Source: Advenella mandrilli (GTDB lineage: Bacteria > Pseudomonadota > Gammaproteobacteria > Burkholderiales > Burkholderiaceae_B). From it: a stretch of DNA of 64,000 bases. Under the pieces are notes generated by a model. That model made no database searches. It was not told where the DNA came from and was given only the letters and a program-made list of their open reading frames with translations. The DNA lies in NCBI RefSeq assembly GCF_016595155.1, contig NZ_JAENGP010000004.1:62001-126000 (forward strand), read 5' to 3'. The first letter of the stretch is position 1; every line of letters begins with the position of its first letter. Both the position numbers and the translations under genes were made by a program. Of the stretch, positions 28,377 to 38,306 are shown piece after piece.

Positions 28377-29732
28377 ATGAGTGCCGTCTTGAGTCCTCAG
28401 CTTGATATTGATCGCTTGCTAATCGAAGATAAAGAAAAAGGCGATTATCGTGTTCACAGAAGCATCTTCACCAACGAAGCGTTTTTTGAACTGGAGATGA
28501 AACACATTTTTGAGGGAAACTGGATTTACCTTGCCCATGAAAGCCAGATTCCCGCCGTCAATGATTACTACACCACCCACATGGGCCGCCAACCCATTAT
28601 CATTGCACGCAACCGTCAAGGTGAGTTGAACGCCTTTATTAATGCCTGCTCCCACCGGGGCGCACAACTGTGCCGGTTCAAACGCGGCAACAAGGCAACC
28701 TATACCTGCCAGTTTCATGGCTGGACATTCAATAACAGCGGCAAACTGCTTAAGGTAAAAGATCCGGTTGAAGCCGGTTATCCGGAATGCTTTAACAAAG
28801 AAGGTTCCCACGACCTGAAAAAAGTGGCCCGTTTTGAAAACTATCGCGGCTTCCTGTTTGGCAGCCTGAACGAAGATGTGCCCCCCTTGCAGGAATTTCT
28901 GGGGGAAGCCGCAACAATCATTGACATGATTGTTGACCAGTCACCTGATGGCCTGGAAGTACTGAAAGGTTCTTCCACCTATACCTATGAAGGCAACTGG
29001 AAGCTGACGGCCGAGAACGGAGCCGACGGCTATCATGTAACTGCGGTTCACTGGAACTATGCGGCAACCACCAACCAGCGCAAGGAAAAAGAAGCCCAGG
29101 AAGATAAAATCCGTGCCATGAGTGCGGGCAAATGGGGGCAACAGGGTGGCGGTTTTTATGCCTTTGATTACGGCCACATGCTGTTATGGACGCAATGGGC
29201 CAACCCTGAAGACCGCCCGAATTTCCAGAATAAAGAACAATATATCAACCAGTTCGGCGATGAAAAAGCCAAATGGATGATAGAGCGTTCACGAAATTTA
29301 TGCCTGTATCCCAACGTTTACCTGATGGACCAGTTTGGCTCGCAAATCCGGGTATTACGCCCCATCTCGGTTGATAAAACCGAAGTTACCATTTACTGCA
29401 TTGCCCCCAAAGGGGAAGAAAAAGAAGCACGTGCCCGCCGCATCCGTCAATACGAAGACTTTTTCAATGCCAGTGGTATGGCAACCCCCGATGACCTGGA
29501 AGAATTCCGTTCCTGTCAGGCGGGTTACAACGGCATTGCTATGGAATGGAATGATATGAGCCGTGGTTCCGTGCACTGGATTGACGGCCCGGACGAAGCC
29601 GCCAAAACACTGGGGCTTAACCCCGTTTTAAGCGGATTAAAAACAGAAGATGAAGGTTTGTACACCATTCAGCACAGATACTGGTCTGAAGTCATGAAAA
29701 AAGCACTGTCACAAAGTGAGGGAGGCAACTGA
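28377..29732 (+). CDS. benA: Benzoate 1,2-dioxygenase large (alpha) subunit
   Basis: Rieske oxygenase alpha subunit of 451 residues. The [2Fe-2S] ligands are Cys91, His93, Cys111 and His114 (CSHRGAQLC and [10 protein letters not shown]). The mononuclear iron site lies in [16 protein letters not shown]. It dihydroxylates benzoate to a 1,2-dihydrodiol-carboxylate with BenB and the reductase BenC. The start has AAAAGGAGA upstream. The stop overlaps the start of benB. Anthranilate or toluate dioxygenase are alternatives, but the cluster order favours benzoate. Confidence 0.95.
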   Translation: MSAVLSPQLDIDRLLIEDKEKGDYRVHRSIFTNEAFFELEMKHIFEGNWIYLAHESQIPAVNDYYTTHMGRQPIIIARNRQGELNAFINACSHRGAQLCRFKRGNKATYTCQFHGWTFNNSGKLLKVKDPVEAGYPECFNKEGSHDLKKVARFENYRGFLFGSLNEDVPPLQEFLGEAATIIDMIVDQSPDGLEVLKGSSTYTYEGNWKLTAENGADGYHVTAVHWNYAATTNQRKEKEAQEDKIRAMSAGKWGQQGGGFYAFDYGHMLLWTQWANPEDRPNFQNKEQYINQFGDEKAKWMIERSRNLCLYPNVYLMDQFGSQIRVLRPISVDKTEVTIYCIAPKGEEKEARARRIRQYEDFFNASGMATPDDLEEFRSCQAGYNGIAMEWNDMSRGSVHWIDGPDEAAKTLGLNPVLSGLKTEDEGLYTIQHRYWSEVMKKALSQSEGGN

Positions 29733-30223
29733 TGAACCCCGTTTCTTATGAAGAAATCCAGCAATTCCTGTTTAAAGAGGCCCGTTTGCTTGATGATGCG
29801 CAATGGGATGACTGGTTAAACTGCTATCACAAAAATGCGGAATTCTGGATGCCGGCCTGGGACGATAACGATACCCTCACCACAGATCCGCTGCAGGAAA
29901 TTTCCCTGATTTACTACCCTGACCGGGGTGGGCTGGAAGACCGTATTTTCCGGATTAAAACCGAACGTTCCAGTGCCACTTTGCCTGATACCCGTACCAG
30001 CCACAATATTTCCAATCTGGAAATAGAATCGCGGCAAGGCAATGAGGTCACGGTCCGGTTCAACTGGCATACCCTCAGCTTTCGCTATAAAACCTGCTAC
30101 AGCTATTTTGGCATGTCGCGCTACACCCTTGATGTATCAAGTGATGAACCGCTAATCATCAAAAAATATATTGTTCTGAAAAATGATTATATCAACCAGC
30201 TGATTGATATTTACCATATTTAA
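29732..30223 (+). CDS. benB: Benzoate 1,2-dioxygenase small (beta) subunit
   Basis: A 163-residue beta subunit of a ring-hydroxylating dioxygenase with an NTF2-like fold. Typical segments are EARLLDDAQWDDWLNCY and FWMPAWDDNDTLTTDP, which match the benzoate/toluate group. It has a structural role in the alpha3beta3 oxygenase. It overlaps benA by one base, so the two subunits are translationally coupled. Confidence 0.95.
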   Translation: MNPVSYEEIQQFLFKEARLLDDAQWDDWLNCYHKNAEFWMPAWDDNDTLTTDPLQEISLIYYPDRGGLEDRIFRIKTERSSATLPDTRTSHNISNLEIESRQGNEVTVRFNWHTLSFRYKTCYSYFGMSRYTLDVSSDEPLIIKKYIVLKNDYINQLIDIYHI

Positions 30224-30232
30224 TACCTGGCA

Positions 30233-30252
30233 GCCTGCATTCACATGCAGGC
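30233..30252 (+). repeat. Intercistronic hairpin between benB and benC
   Basis: A perfect 7-bp stem, GCCTGCA / TGCAGGC, with a 6-base loop and no T-run, lies in the 82-base gap between benB and benC. Confidence 0.45.
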
Positions 30253-30266
30253 CTGAACCATTATAA

Positions 30267-31322
<1,056 letters not shown>

Positions 31323-31325
31323 TTC

Positions 31326-32117
31326 ATGAAGCAAAAAGCACGCTTTGAAAATAAAGTCGTTATTGTGACAGGTGCCGCCCAGGGCATTGGCGAGGGTGTG
31401 GCCACCGCCATTGCTGCCGAGGGTGGCAAAGTCATACTGGCAGACCGTAACCTGCTGGTCCGTGACGTTGCCAAACGCATCAATGACAATAATGGGCAAG
31501 CCCATGCGGTGCTGGCTGATCTGGAAACCTGGGAAGGCGCCCTGGGTGTGGCCAACAGTACGCTTGAGATATACGGAAAAATTGACATTTCCATTCATAA
31601 TGTAGGGGGAACCATCTGGGCCAAACCCTACCAGGAATACACACCCGACGAAATTATGGCGGAAGTAAACCGCTCTTTGTTTCCCTCGCTATGGAGCTGT
31701 CGGGCTGTGCTGCCCACCATGATCAGCCAGCAAAGCGGTGTTATTGTCAATATTTCATCCATTGCCACGCGCAGCATTCATCGCATCCCCTATGCAGCTT
31801 CCAAAGGCGGCGTTAATGCCATGACCATGAGCCTGGCAATGGAACATGCCGACAATAACATCCGGATCAACGCGATTGCCACAGGTGGCACCGAAGCGCC
31901 ACCGCGTCAAATACCCCGCAACCCCCAACCGTTATCGGAGCAGGAAAAAATCTGGTATCAGGCAATTATTGACCAGACGGTATCTAGCAGCCTGATGAAG
32001 CGCTACGGCACTATACAGGAACAGATCAATGCCATTTTATTTCTGGCCTCTGATGAAGCCAGCTATATCACTGGCACCATCCTGCCTGTTGGCGGCGGTG
32101 ACATGGGAATGGGGTAA
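31326..32117 (+). CDS. benD: 1,6-Dihydroxycyclohexa-2,4-diene-1-carboxylate dehydrogenase
   Basis: Short-chain dehydrogenase of 263 residues. The NAD motif VTGAAQGIGEG is at about 15-25 and the catalytic YAASKGG follows, with the serine in the ISSIA region. It oxidises and decarboxylates the benzoate diol to catechol, which CatA then opens. It lies between benC and benE with gaps of a few bases. Confidence 0.94.
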   Translation: MKQKARFENKVVIVTGAAQGIGEGVATAIAAEGGKVILADRNLLVRDVAKRINDNNGQAHAVLADLETWEGALGVANSTLEIYGKIDISIHNVGGTIWAKPYQEYTPDEIMAEVNRSLFPSLWSCRAVLPTMISQQSGVIVNISSIATRSIHRIPYAASKGGVNAMTMSLAMEHADNNIRINAIATGGTEAPPRQIPRNPQPLSEQEKIWYQAIIDQTVSSSLMKRYGTIQEQINAILFLASDEASYITGTILPVGGGDMGMG

Positions 32118-32123
32118 GCAATC

Positions 32124-33359
32124 ATGAACGGCAGACTGGATAACGTAAATAACGGGCAGGAATATCCCTTAAACAAAAAAAACACTGACTGGTCAATTTC
32201 CGCTATCGTTTCCGGATTCCTGGCCGTGCTTATTTCCTATGCCGGCCCCCTGGTCATTTTTTTCCAGGCAGCATCCATGGGCAATATTGCCAATGACATG
32301 ATGGTTTCCTGGGTCTGGGGCATATCTATTGGTGCCGGCATCTCGGGTATTTTTCTTAGCTGGTGGCTTAAAGTACCTGTGGTAACCGCCTGGTCTGCCC
32401 CCGGCACTGTCCTGCTGATTTCCCTTTTTCCGGAAATCACCATGAGCCAGGTAGTAGGTGCTTACCTGAGCTCGGCCTTTCTGCTGTTCATCATTGGCAT
32501 AACGGGCTATTTTGATAAAGCGGTTCGCCTGATCCCCCAGGGCATTGCCGCCGGCATGATTGCCGGTATTTTATTGCAGTTTGGCCTGCGGGCATTTGAA
32601 GCCAGTGCCCTATCGCCCCTATTGTCCCTGGGAATGATTCTGGCCTATATCCTGTCCAGGCGTTACCTGCCCCGCTACAACATTGTTATTGTGGCCATTG
32701 TTGGTTTTAGCATTGCCTTTTTGCTGGACAAGACCAACCTGAGCATGCTGTCTCCCAAACTGGCCATGCCAATGTTGACTGCCCCCGATTTTGATTTCGC
32801 GACATTCTTAAGTTTTACGATTCCACTTACTCTGGTCAGTCTTACCGGCCAATTCCTGCCGGGCATGACTATCCTTAATCTGGCGGGTTACCGGGTACCG
32901 GCAAAAGCCATTATTGTCATTACCGCACTGGCCTCTATGCTGGTTGCCTTTACCGGTGGCATCACCATTGTCCTTGCTGCCATTACGGCTGCTATCTGCA
33001 CCGGAAAGGATGCCCATGAAGATCAGAAAAAAAGGTATATCGCCGGTATTTCAAATGGTATTTTTTATCTTGTCGGTGGGCTTTTTGCAGGCACCATAGT
33101 GATGCTTTTCACGGCGTTGCCCAAGGAGCTGATCACCATTCTGGCCGGACTGGCCTTGATTGGCGCCATTACGACCAACCTGTCCATCGTTATTGAAGAC
33201 ACCCGGCACAGGGAAGCCTCACTAATTACCTTTCTGGCCACCGCTTCAGGCATGACAATGTGGGGACTGGGCTCTGCTTTCTGGGGGATAGTTATCGGTC
33301 TGCTGGCATTTTTCATCATAAGCCGCAATACCCCCTTACCCGAAAAAAAATCATCATAA
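32124..33359 (+). CDS. benE: Benzoate/H+ symporter, BenE family
   Basis: A 411-residue membrane protein with about 12 helices, of the BenE benzoate transporter family (VVTAWSAPGTVLLISLFP, PQGIAAGMIAGILLQFG). It starts 6 bases after benD and completes the tight benABCDE run. A second putative benzoate carrier of the MFS type follows. Confidence 0.92.
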   Translation: MNGRLDNVNNGQEYPLNKKNTDWSISAIVSGFLAVLISYAGPLVIFFQAASMGNIANDMMVSWVWGISIGAGISGIFLSWWLKVPVVTAWSAPGTVLLISLFPEITMSQVVGAYLSSAFLLFIIGITGYFDKAVRLIPQGIAAGMIAGILLQFGLRAFEASALSPLLSLGMILAYILSRRYLPRYNIVIVAIVGFSIAFLLDKTNLSMLSPKLAMPMLTAPDFDFATFLSFTIPLTLVSLTGQFLPGMTILNLAGYRVPAKAIIVITALASMLVAFTGGITIVLAAITAAICTGKDAHEDQKKRYIAGISNGIFYLVGGLFAGTIVMLFTALPKELITILAGLALIGAITTNLSIVIEDTRHREASLITFLATASGMTMWGLGSAFWGIVIGLLAFFIISRNTPLPEKKSS

Positions 33360-33483
33360 AAACAAGGCGATCCTCAATCCTGGAAACGCTTTTTAATTAA
33401 ATAAAAAACTCAATTAAATAACAAAATTTGCAGTGACATCATTAAAAATAAATTAATAGTTATATCAACAAGGAGGAAGGAAA

Positions 33484-34809
33484 ATGAGGAAAATTGACAT
33501 CAATCATGTCATTGACGAGGCAAAATTCAGGTCATTTCACTGGAATGTATTGTTCTGGTGCACCCTGATTATTATCTTTGACGGTTATGATCTGGTCATT
33601 TACGGTGTAGTTCTGCCAATTCTGATGGATCAATGGCAGCTGACACCCATCGAGGCAGGCTCATTGGGGAGTATTGCCCTGTTTGGCATGATGGTGGGGG
33701 CCATGACATTGGGTACGGCCTCCGATAAGTTCGGGCGCAAGAAAATGATCTTGCTCTGTATTGTCTTATTCAGCCTGTTTACATTTCTTTGCGGCTTTTC
33801 CCAAACACCCACTCAATTTGCCGTCATGCGATTCATTGCAGGCCTGGGCATTGGTGGGGTCATGCCTAATGTGGTTGCGCTTATTTCTGAGTATGCGCCC
33901 AAAAAAATCCGCAGTACGCTGGTTGCCCTGATGTTTAGCGGTTACGCAATAGGTGGCATGCTATCGGCCGGTCTGGGGATTTGGATTGTGCCAACATGGG
34001 GATGGGAAATCATGTTTTATCTGGGCTGCATTCCACTGATCCTACTGCCCCTGATCATGAAAATGCTGCCTGAATCGCTGGGTTTCCTGCTAAGGGACAA
34101 TAAAGACACGCAGGTTAAAGCTATTCTGGCAAAAATCGACCCGCAAATCATTGCAAGCAATCAGTACGAGCTGGTCAGGCAAGACGTGGTTACCAGGAAA
34201 ATACCTATTCTGGACTTATTCAGTGAAAAACGGGCCATTAGCACAGTGGCTTTCTGGATCAGCTTTTTCATGTGCCTGCTCATGGTATATGCCCTTGGCT
34301 CCTGGTTGCCTAAACTGATGCAAACGGCTGGCTACCCTTTGAAATCGGGTTTGATGTTCCTGTTTGCCATGAATATCGGCGGCATGGTGGGTGCCATCCT
34401 GGGAGGACGAATGTCCGATAAATTCAATTTGAAGAGTGTACTGGTCATCTTCTTTATTCTGGGTGCTATCGCCATCACCTTGCTTGGTTTCCGCAGTAAC
34501 ACCTATTTCCTGTATTTTCTGGTGATGATTGCCGGTGCAGCCACTATTGGATCACAAATCCTGCTTTATACCTATGTTGCGCAATATTATCCCATGCATA
34601 TCCGTTCCACCGGCCTGGGCTGGGCGTCGGGTGTGGGAAGAATTGGCGCCATCGTTGGCCCGATGCTGGGCGGAATATTAATGCAGCTAGGCCTGCCCCA
34701 CTACCAGAATTTCATGGCTTTTGCCGTTCCAGGTATTATTGCCGCACTGGCCATTGCCCTGGTGGGATTGAAGTTTTACGATACCAGTAAAATTGCCGTT
34801 AAGTCTTAA
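33484..34809 (+). CDS. benK: MFS benzoate/aromatic acid transporter, BenK-like
   Basis: A 441-residue, 12-helix MFS protein of the aromatic acid:H+ symporter family. Motifs are DGYDLVIYGVVLPIL in helix 1, ASDKFGRKKM in the first loop and GLGIGGVMPNVVAL in helix 4. In Acinetobacter BenK imports benzoate; the related MucK imports muconate, so the substrate here is benzoate or muconate. AAGGAGGAAGG stands before the ATG. It is separated from benE by about 124 bases and followed by a hairpin. Confidence 0.88.
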   Translation: MRKIDINHVIDEAKFRSFHWNVLFWCTLIIIFDGYDLVIYGVVLPILMDQWQLTPIEAGSLGSIALFGMMVGAMTLGTASDKFGRKKMILLCIVLFSLFTFLCGFSQTPTQFAVMRFIAGLGIGGVMPNVVALISEYAPKKIRSTLVALMFSGYAIGGMLSAGLGIWIVPTWGWEIMFYLGCIPLILLPLIMKMLPESLGFLLRDNKDTQVKAILAKIDPQIIASNQYELVRQDVVTRKIPILDLFSEKRAISTVAFWISFFMCLLMVYALGSWLPKLMQTAGYPLKSGLMFLFAMNIGGMVGAILGGRMSDKFNLKSVLVIFFILGAIAITLLGFRSNTYFLYFLVMIAGAATIGSQILLYTYVAQYYPMHIRSTGLGWASGVGRIGAIVGPMLGGILMQLGLPHYQNFMAFAVPGIIAALAIALVGLKFYDTSKIAVKS

Positions 34810-34845
34810 AAACTGTAGGTATTGTCAAACCCGAGAAAAGGTATT

Positions 34846-34873
34846 AAAAAGGTTGTTGAACAACAACCTTTTT
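34846..34873 (+). terminator. Hairpin after benK, abutting the DUF2789 ribosome site
   Basis: A 13-bp stem, AAAAAGGTTGTTG / CAACAACCTTTTT, has a 2-base gap and ends in a T-run. It could terminate benK transcripts. The AAAGGA ribosome site of the next gene starts directly after the stem. Confidence 0.6.
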
Positions 34874-34884
34874 AAAGGATAACT

Positions 34885-35127
34885 ATGGAAATGTCATACC
34901 ACCGTTTTTCGGAGTTATTTGCCCAGCTTGGCTTGCCGTCCGATGAAGCTGGCATACGAAACTTTTTGGTTCAACACTCTCCCCTTCCACCTGAAATTTT
35001 TCTTGAGGATGCCCCTTTCTGGAACGAATCGCAGGCGGCCTTTCTTAAAGAAGAAAAAATTGAAGACGCCGATTGGGCTGAAGTCATCGACCAGCTAAAT
35101 AGTGCACTAAGAAAAAAAGTGAACTAA
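34885..35127 (+). CDS. DUF2789 family protein
   Basis: An 80-residue acidic protein recognised by its DUF2789 pattern (MSYHRFSELFAQLGLPSDEAGI, ending in an Asp/Trp-rich helix). It is cytosolic, with no membrane segment or signal peptide. AAAGGA lies at the right distance from the ATG. Its function is unknown in the family. It follows the benzoate cluster but is set apart by hairpins on both sides, so it is probably an independent gene. Confidence 0.8.
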   Translation: MEMSYHRFSELFAQLGLPSDEAGIRNFLVQHSPLPPEIFLEDAPFWNESQAAFLKEEKIEDADWAEVIDQLNSALRKKVN

Positions 35128-35180
35128 GAAAGTATTGGCTTAAATGACGCGTTATCAATTAGTTGGCTTACTGTTTACCA

Positions 35181-35230
35181 GGGGACTATGTCTGGTATCA
35201 CGCCAGACGTAGTCCCCTTGGTTTTAGTTT
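35181..35230 (+). terminator. Long hairpin terminator after DUF2789
   Basis: GGGGACTATGTCTGG and CCAGACGTAGTCCCC form a 15-bp stem with one T-G pair and a 7-base loop, followed by a T-rich tail (TTGGTTTTAGTTT). It lies between the convergent DUF2789 and dodecin genes. Confidence 0.75.
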
Positions 35231-35284
35231 ATTAAATCAGCCTGGCAATGATGCAATCTGCTTAAGCCGATAGGTTGGTGTCCA

Positions 35285-35491
35285 TCAATCAAGCGTAAAG
35301 CCCACTTTAATGGATACCTGCCAATAGGCAACCTTGCCCTCTACCACATGTCCACGTGTTTCTGTTACGGTAAACCATTGAATATTCCGGATGGTTTCAT
35401 GGGCTTTGGCCAGTGCGTTACTTACCGCATCTTCAATAGATGTTTTGGATGATCCAGTCAATTCAATTTGTTTATATACATGCTCACTCAT
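35285..35491 (-). CDS. Dodecin
   Basis: A 68-residue dodecin, the usual size. It has the N-terminal strand [12 protein letters not shown], one helix ([17 protein letters not shown]), the flavin-stacking Trp in [14 protein letters not shown] and a final strand WQVSIKVGF. Twelve copies form a hollow shell that stores flavins (FMN or riboflavin) and buffers them against light and redox damage. AAGGAGAAA is upstream of the ATG. It is monocistronic. Confidence 0.94.
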   Translation of the reverse strand: MSEHVYKQIELTGSSKTSIEDAVSNALAKAHETIRNIQWFTVTETRGHVVEGKVAYWQVSIKVGFTLD

Positions 35492-35726
35492 TGTGTTTCT
35501 CCTTGATCTATGGGTCGTAAAAGATATGTTATGCTGTTGTGCTTATTTGATCAAGAAAAAACGATCCGATAAGCTTCGGAATAAAATTTCATTGTTATTT
35601 ATTAATAAACACGAAAAATGTTATTTTTTCACAACATAAAATTTACAAAAAGCATAAATTTAGCGTTGTGAAATTATTTATCTTGCCAAGAAGAGGTAAC
35701 ATGAACTATATTACTTCTTCTTTGTT

Positions 35727-35811
35727 GCGAGCGTGGCGGAATTGGTAGACGCACTGGATTTAGGTTCCAGCGCCGAAAGGTGTGAGAGTTCGAGTCTCTC
35801 CGCTCGCACCA
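35727..35811 (+). tRNA. tRNA-Leu (anticodon TAG)
   Basis: The acceptor stem GCGAGCG pairs with CGCTCGC. The anticodon arm CTGGA-TTTAGGT-TCCAG gives anticodon TAG. There is a long variable arm as expected for class II tRNA-Leu, the T-arm is GAGAG-TTCGAGT-CTCTC and CCA is encoded. It reads CUA and CUN codons. The prophage integrase starts 139 bases downstream, so this gene is the likely integration site. Confidence 0.97.
35765..35811 (+). other. Probable attL of the prophage within the tRNA-Leu 3' end
   Basis: A tyrosine integrase gene lies next to the 3' end of an intact tRNA gene and points away from it, the standard layout of tRNA-integrated prophages. The att core is expected to be a piece of the tRNA 3' half repeated at the right prophage end. 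That end is outside the window, so the exact core cannot be seen. Confidence 0.45.
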
Positions 35812-35949
35812 CTTAACTTAAACTTGTTGATTGCACTCAATCAATAACTATCAAAATCAACAGTTTAACGTGTGTAGATGCAATTTATTTGGTGTATATT
35901 ATCAAATAAGTTAAGCAAAACTCCCCATAATCTACACAGCGAACTCCCC

Positions 35950-36936
35950 ATGGCAAGTATTCAAAAAGTCAAGAACGGCTATCGTGTCCAGGTATCGATA
36001 AAAGGCAGTCGTTCGTCAGCGTCTTTTCCGACAAAACGCGAGTGTGTCGAGTGGGCAGCCAAGCAGGAACTGGAAATAAAAGCGCCTGCTGAGCACAAAA
36101 CTTTTAAAGATATGATGGAAAAATATCTTGACGAAGTCACGCCAACAAAAAAAGGCGCTCGATGGGAAGAAATCAGAATCAAGAAAATACTGGCTGAAGA
36201 AGAAAATTATCTTTCTGACATGACTGTTGGAAAGATCGGCAGATCTGATATATCCGATTGGCGAAATAGAAAGATCGCATCAGGGCTATCTGGGTCATCC
36301 ATCGTCAGGGAATGGGCCATCATATCAAATGCATTCAATACAGCAGTTCGCGAATGGGAATGGCTTGATGTAAACCCCATGGCGACAGTAAAAAAACCCC
36401 AAGGCAACCCGCCCAGGGACCGACTTATTAATGACGATGAAATCAAGATGCTAGATCATGTCACTGGCTACAGTGAAGAATCTTCTCTTTTGACGGTTAC
36501 TCAAAGAGTTGGTGCAGCCCTGCATTTTTCCCTTGAGACCGCCATGAGAGCGCAAGAAATATGCCTGCTCCAGTGGGATGATATTTACGGCAGAGTAGCA
36601 AAAGTCAATACATCAAAAACAAGGGCTGGGGTCAGGCAAGTCCCGCTGTCCAGCACTGCACTTGCTATTATTGAACGGCTCCGCGCCGTCAATGGCGATA
36701 AAGAAACCGTTTTTGAGGTCACAACATCCCAACTTGACGCACTGTTTCGAAAGGCCAAGAAAAACGCAGAGCTTGATGGATTTACATTTCATGACAGCCG
36801 GGCAACCGCCATTACCAGGCTGGCCAAGAAACTGGACATTCTTGATCTAGCTAAGATGATAGGACACAAAAACTTGTCGATGCTGATGGTTTATTACAGA
36901 GAAACCGCCGAAGAGATTGCTGACAAGCTAGACTGA
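35950..36936 (+). CDS. int: Prophage tyrosine integrase
   Basis: Site-specific tyrosine recombinase of 328 residues. It has an N-terminal arm-type DNA-binding domain, a SAM-like core-binding domain and a catalytic domain with Arg200 (ETAMRAQEICLLQW), His281 and Arg284 (FHDSRATAIT), His306 (IGHKNLS) and the nucleophile Tyr315. The start at 35950 (MASIQKVKNGYRV) is preferred because homologues begin there; an in-frame upstream ATG at 35878 adds an unrelated tail. No strong ribosome site is seen. It is the only plus-strand gene at the left prophage end. Confidence 0.93.
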   Translation: MASIQKVKNGYRVQVSIKGSRSSASFPTKRECVEWAAKQELEIKAPAEHKTFKDMMEKYLDEVTPTKKGARWEEIRIKKILAEEENYLSDMTVGKIGRSDISDWRNRKIASGLSGSSIVREWAIISNAFNTAVREWEWLDVNPMATVKKPQGNPPRDRLINDDEIKMLDHVTGYSEESSLLTVTQRVGAALHFSLETAMRAQEICLLQWDDIYGRVAKVNTSKTRAGVRQVPLSSTALAIIERLRAVNGDKETVFEVTTSQLDALFRKAKKNAELDGFTFHDSRATAITRLAKKLDILDLAKMIGHKNLSMLMVYYRETAEEIADKLD

Positions 36937-36963
36937 TTGGAATGGAACAATAAGCCAAAAATC

Positions 36964-36987
36964 AACCCGCCTCGAGCGGGTTTTTTA
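36964..36987. terminator. Terminator between int and the lysis genes
   Basis: AACCCGC / GCGGGTT with a 5-base loop, then TTTT on the plus strand, lies between the convergent int and Rz genes. It overlaps the Rz stop codon and can serve both strands. Confidence 0.8.
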
Positions 36988-37455
36988 TTGCTCAATTACG
37001 GCTGATTCAATCACCCGCGCCCACCCCTGCCCTATTCTGAGCCGCTCAACGAGCCCGTCAGCGTCTCTTGCCACCGCTTCATATTCTCGGATGCTTTCAT
37101 CGAGTATGCCCCAGCAGGCGGCAGCGGACGCATGAGCTCGGGCGGTGGCTTGGGCAGTTGCAAGCTGGCGTTTCTGATCTGTGATTGTCCTGCGCAGCCG
37201 GTCAGCAGAAGAATGAGCGCTGGCAATAGCAGCGTCAGATATCTGTTTTTGTTCATTGGCATCATGTCGGACTTTCTCCATTTCTGTTTGTGCGGCAATT
37301 TCTGCTGCCCTGGCCTGCTCGTTAAGTTTGGCCAGTTCGAGTTTGTAGGCGGTTTGTGCGGTACTGTGCCCACGCTCGTACTGCAACTGGCCATAGCCGA
37401 AGCCCGCAACAAGAGCCGCCGCAATTCCAATCCCCAGTATTTTTCTATCTAACAT
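36985..37455 (-). CDS. Rz-like inner-membrane spanin (i-spanin)
   Basis: A 156-residue protein with an N-terminal signal anchor (ILGIGIAAALVAGFGYGQ), then a long Ala/Glu/Lys-rich periplasmic coiled coil, as in phage Rz and DUF2514-type lysis proteins. It links the inner membrane to the Rz1 lipoprotein and disrupts the outer membrane in the last step of lysis. The Rz1 gene is nested inside it in another frame. It is the last gene of the late operon. Confidence 0.85.
   Translation of the reverse strand: MLDRKILGIGIAAALVAGFGYGQLQYERGHSTAQTAYKLELAKLNEQARAAEIAAQTEMEKVRHDANEQKQISDAAIASAHSSADRLRRTITDQKRQLATAQATARAHASAAACWGILDESIREYEAVARDADGLVERLRIGQGWARVIESAVIEQ
37032..37265 (-). CDS. Rz1-like outer-membrane spanin lipoprotein, nested inside Rz
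   Basis: This gene lies wholly within the Rz gene in a different frame. From the ATG at 37265 (or 37256) it encodes about 77 residues: a lipoprotein signal YLTLLLPALILLLTGC with a canonical lipobox, then a short Pro-rich part (LPKPPPELMRPLPPAG). This is the classic o-spanin pattern. GGAG is found about 10 bases before the first ATG. Nested Rz/Rz1 architecture is known from lambda. Confidence 0.85.
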   Translation of the reverse strand: MMPMNKNRYLTLLLPALILLLTGCAGQSQIRNASLQLPKPPPELMRPLPPAGAYSMKASENMKRWQETLTGSLSGSE

Positions 37456-38059
37456 TCAGCGCTCCTTTTGCTCGCTCAAGTCTTGCCCCACGGTCGTTAA
37501 TGCCGTTTGTGCCACCGTTGACCCTGCGCGTTACACGGGCAAGTGAGTCCTGATCTGCCAGTTCGTTAAGCCCGTTCGCCTGCCACCACCAGGCTGCCGC
37601 CTCGGCCGCATAAGCCGGATCAGTGCGCAGTCGTTCGGCTGATTCATCAACTCCCAGACCAAAGGCGCGGGCAACAGCGCTGTGATTATCTTTTCCTGTG
37701 ATTTGTATTAACCCGGACCCACGATAATTCCAGCCATCGCCAGATGACTCTGGGCCATTACCCATACGACTTGCGTAAACGCGGTTTGCGATTGCCTGCT
37801 TGTTACGTGTGTATTGCTTTGCTGTCGCTGCATTAAAATATTTTGGAAACACAGACAGCAGTCTGTCTGATGAGTAGTTAAAATTTTCTTCGAGCGTTCG
37901 GAATCCGCCCGATTCATGTCCGACTTGCGCCAGAAAATGCGCCTGCCTCAAAGGGGTGGCGATGGCAAATTCTTGCATTGCGGTTTTAACCGGTTCGTAC
38001 CATTTATCAACAAATGCGTCGGTCAGGCCAGCGGCTCGTTTAAATTCATTTTTTGTCAT
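37445..38059 (-). CDS. Phage endolysin, GH19 chitinase-like lysozyme
   Basis: A 204-residue muramidase-type endolysin of glycoside hydrolase family 19. The catalytic Glu is in FLAQVGHESGGFRTLEENF, with GDGWNYRGSGLIQITGKDN and WWWQANGLNELAD downstream. There is no signal peptide, so it needs a holin to reach the wall. The start at 38059 (MTKNEFKRAAG) fits the family; an upstream in-frame ATG at 38101 lies inside the preceding gene. It overlaps the Rz start by 11 bases. Confidence 0.93.
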   Translation of the reverse strand: MTKNEFKRAAGLTDAFVDKWYEPVKTAMQEFAIATPLRQAHFLAQVGHESGGFRTLEENFNYSSDRLLSVFPKYFNAATAKQYTRNKQAIANRVYASRMGNGPESSGDGWNYRGSGLIQITGKDNHSAVARAFGLGVDESAERLRTDPAYAAEAAAWWWQANGLNELADQDSLARVTRRVNGGTNGINDRGARLERAKGALNVR

Positions 38060-38306
38060 GATGTTTGTACCAGATCGTTTTTTTGATTGTGGCCACGGCA
38101 TATAACGCCAGGGCCGATGAAATCATGGGTTCGTGCGGATGCGCCCAGCCATGCTCCCAGACCAGCCAGAGCCTCCAGCAGAGCCAAATGGAGATAATAA
38201 AAAGAGCAATGCGCTGCAATAAAGATGCGTCGAATGTGCGATTAAATGCCCCAACAACGATGCACACAAGCACCACAATATAGGTCAGCATCACGTACTC
38301 ACTCAT
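38046..38306 (-). CDS. Small membrane protein of the lysis cassette, possible holin
   Basis: An 86-residue protein with two to three hydrophobic segments (YVMLTYIVVLVCIVVGAF, LFIISIWLCWRLWLVW, ISSALALYAVATI) and a basic C-terminus. The start at 38306 is chosen because AAAGGAGAT lies about 8 bases upstream; the ATG at 38312 is too close. It overlaps the start of the endolysin gene. Size, topology and position suggest a holin or antiholin; a specific family was not recognised. Confidence 0.7.
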   Translation of the reverse strand: MSEYVMLTYIVVLVCIVVGAFNRTFDASLLQRIALFIISIWLCWRLWLVWEHGWAHPHEPMISSALALYAVATIKKTIWYKHHDKK

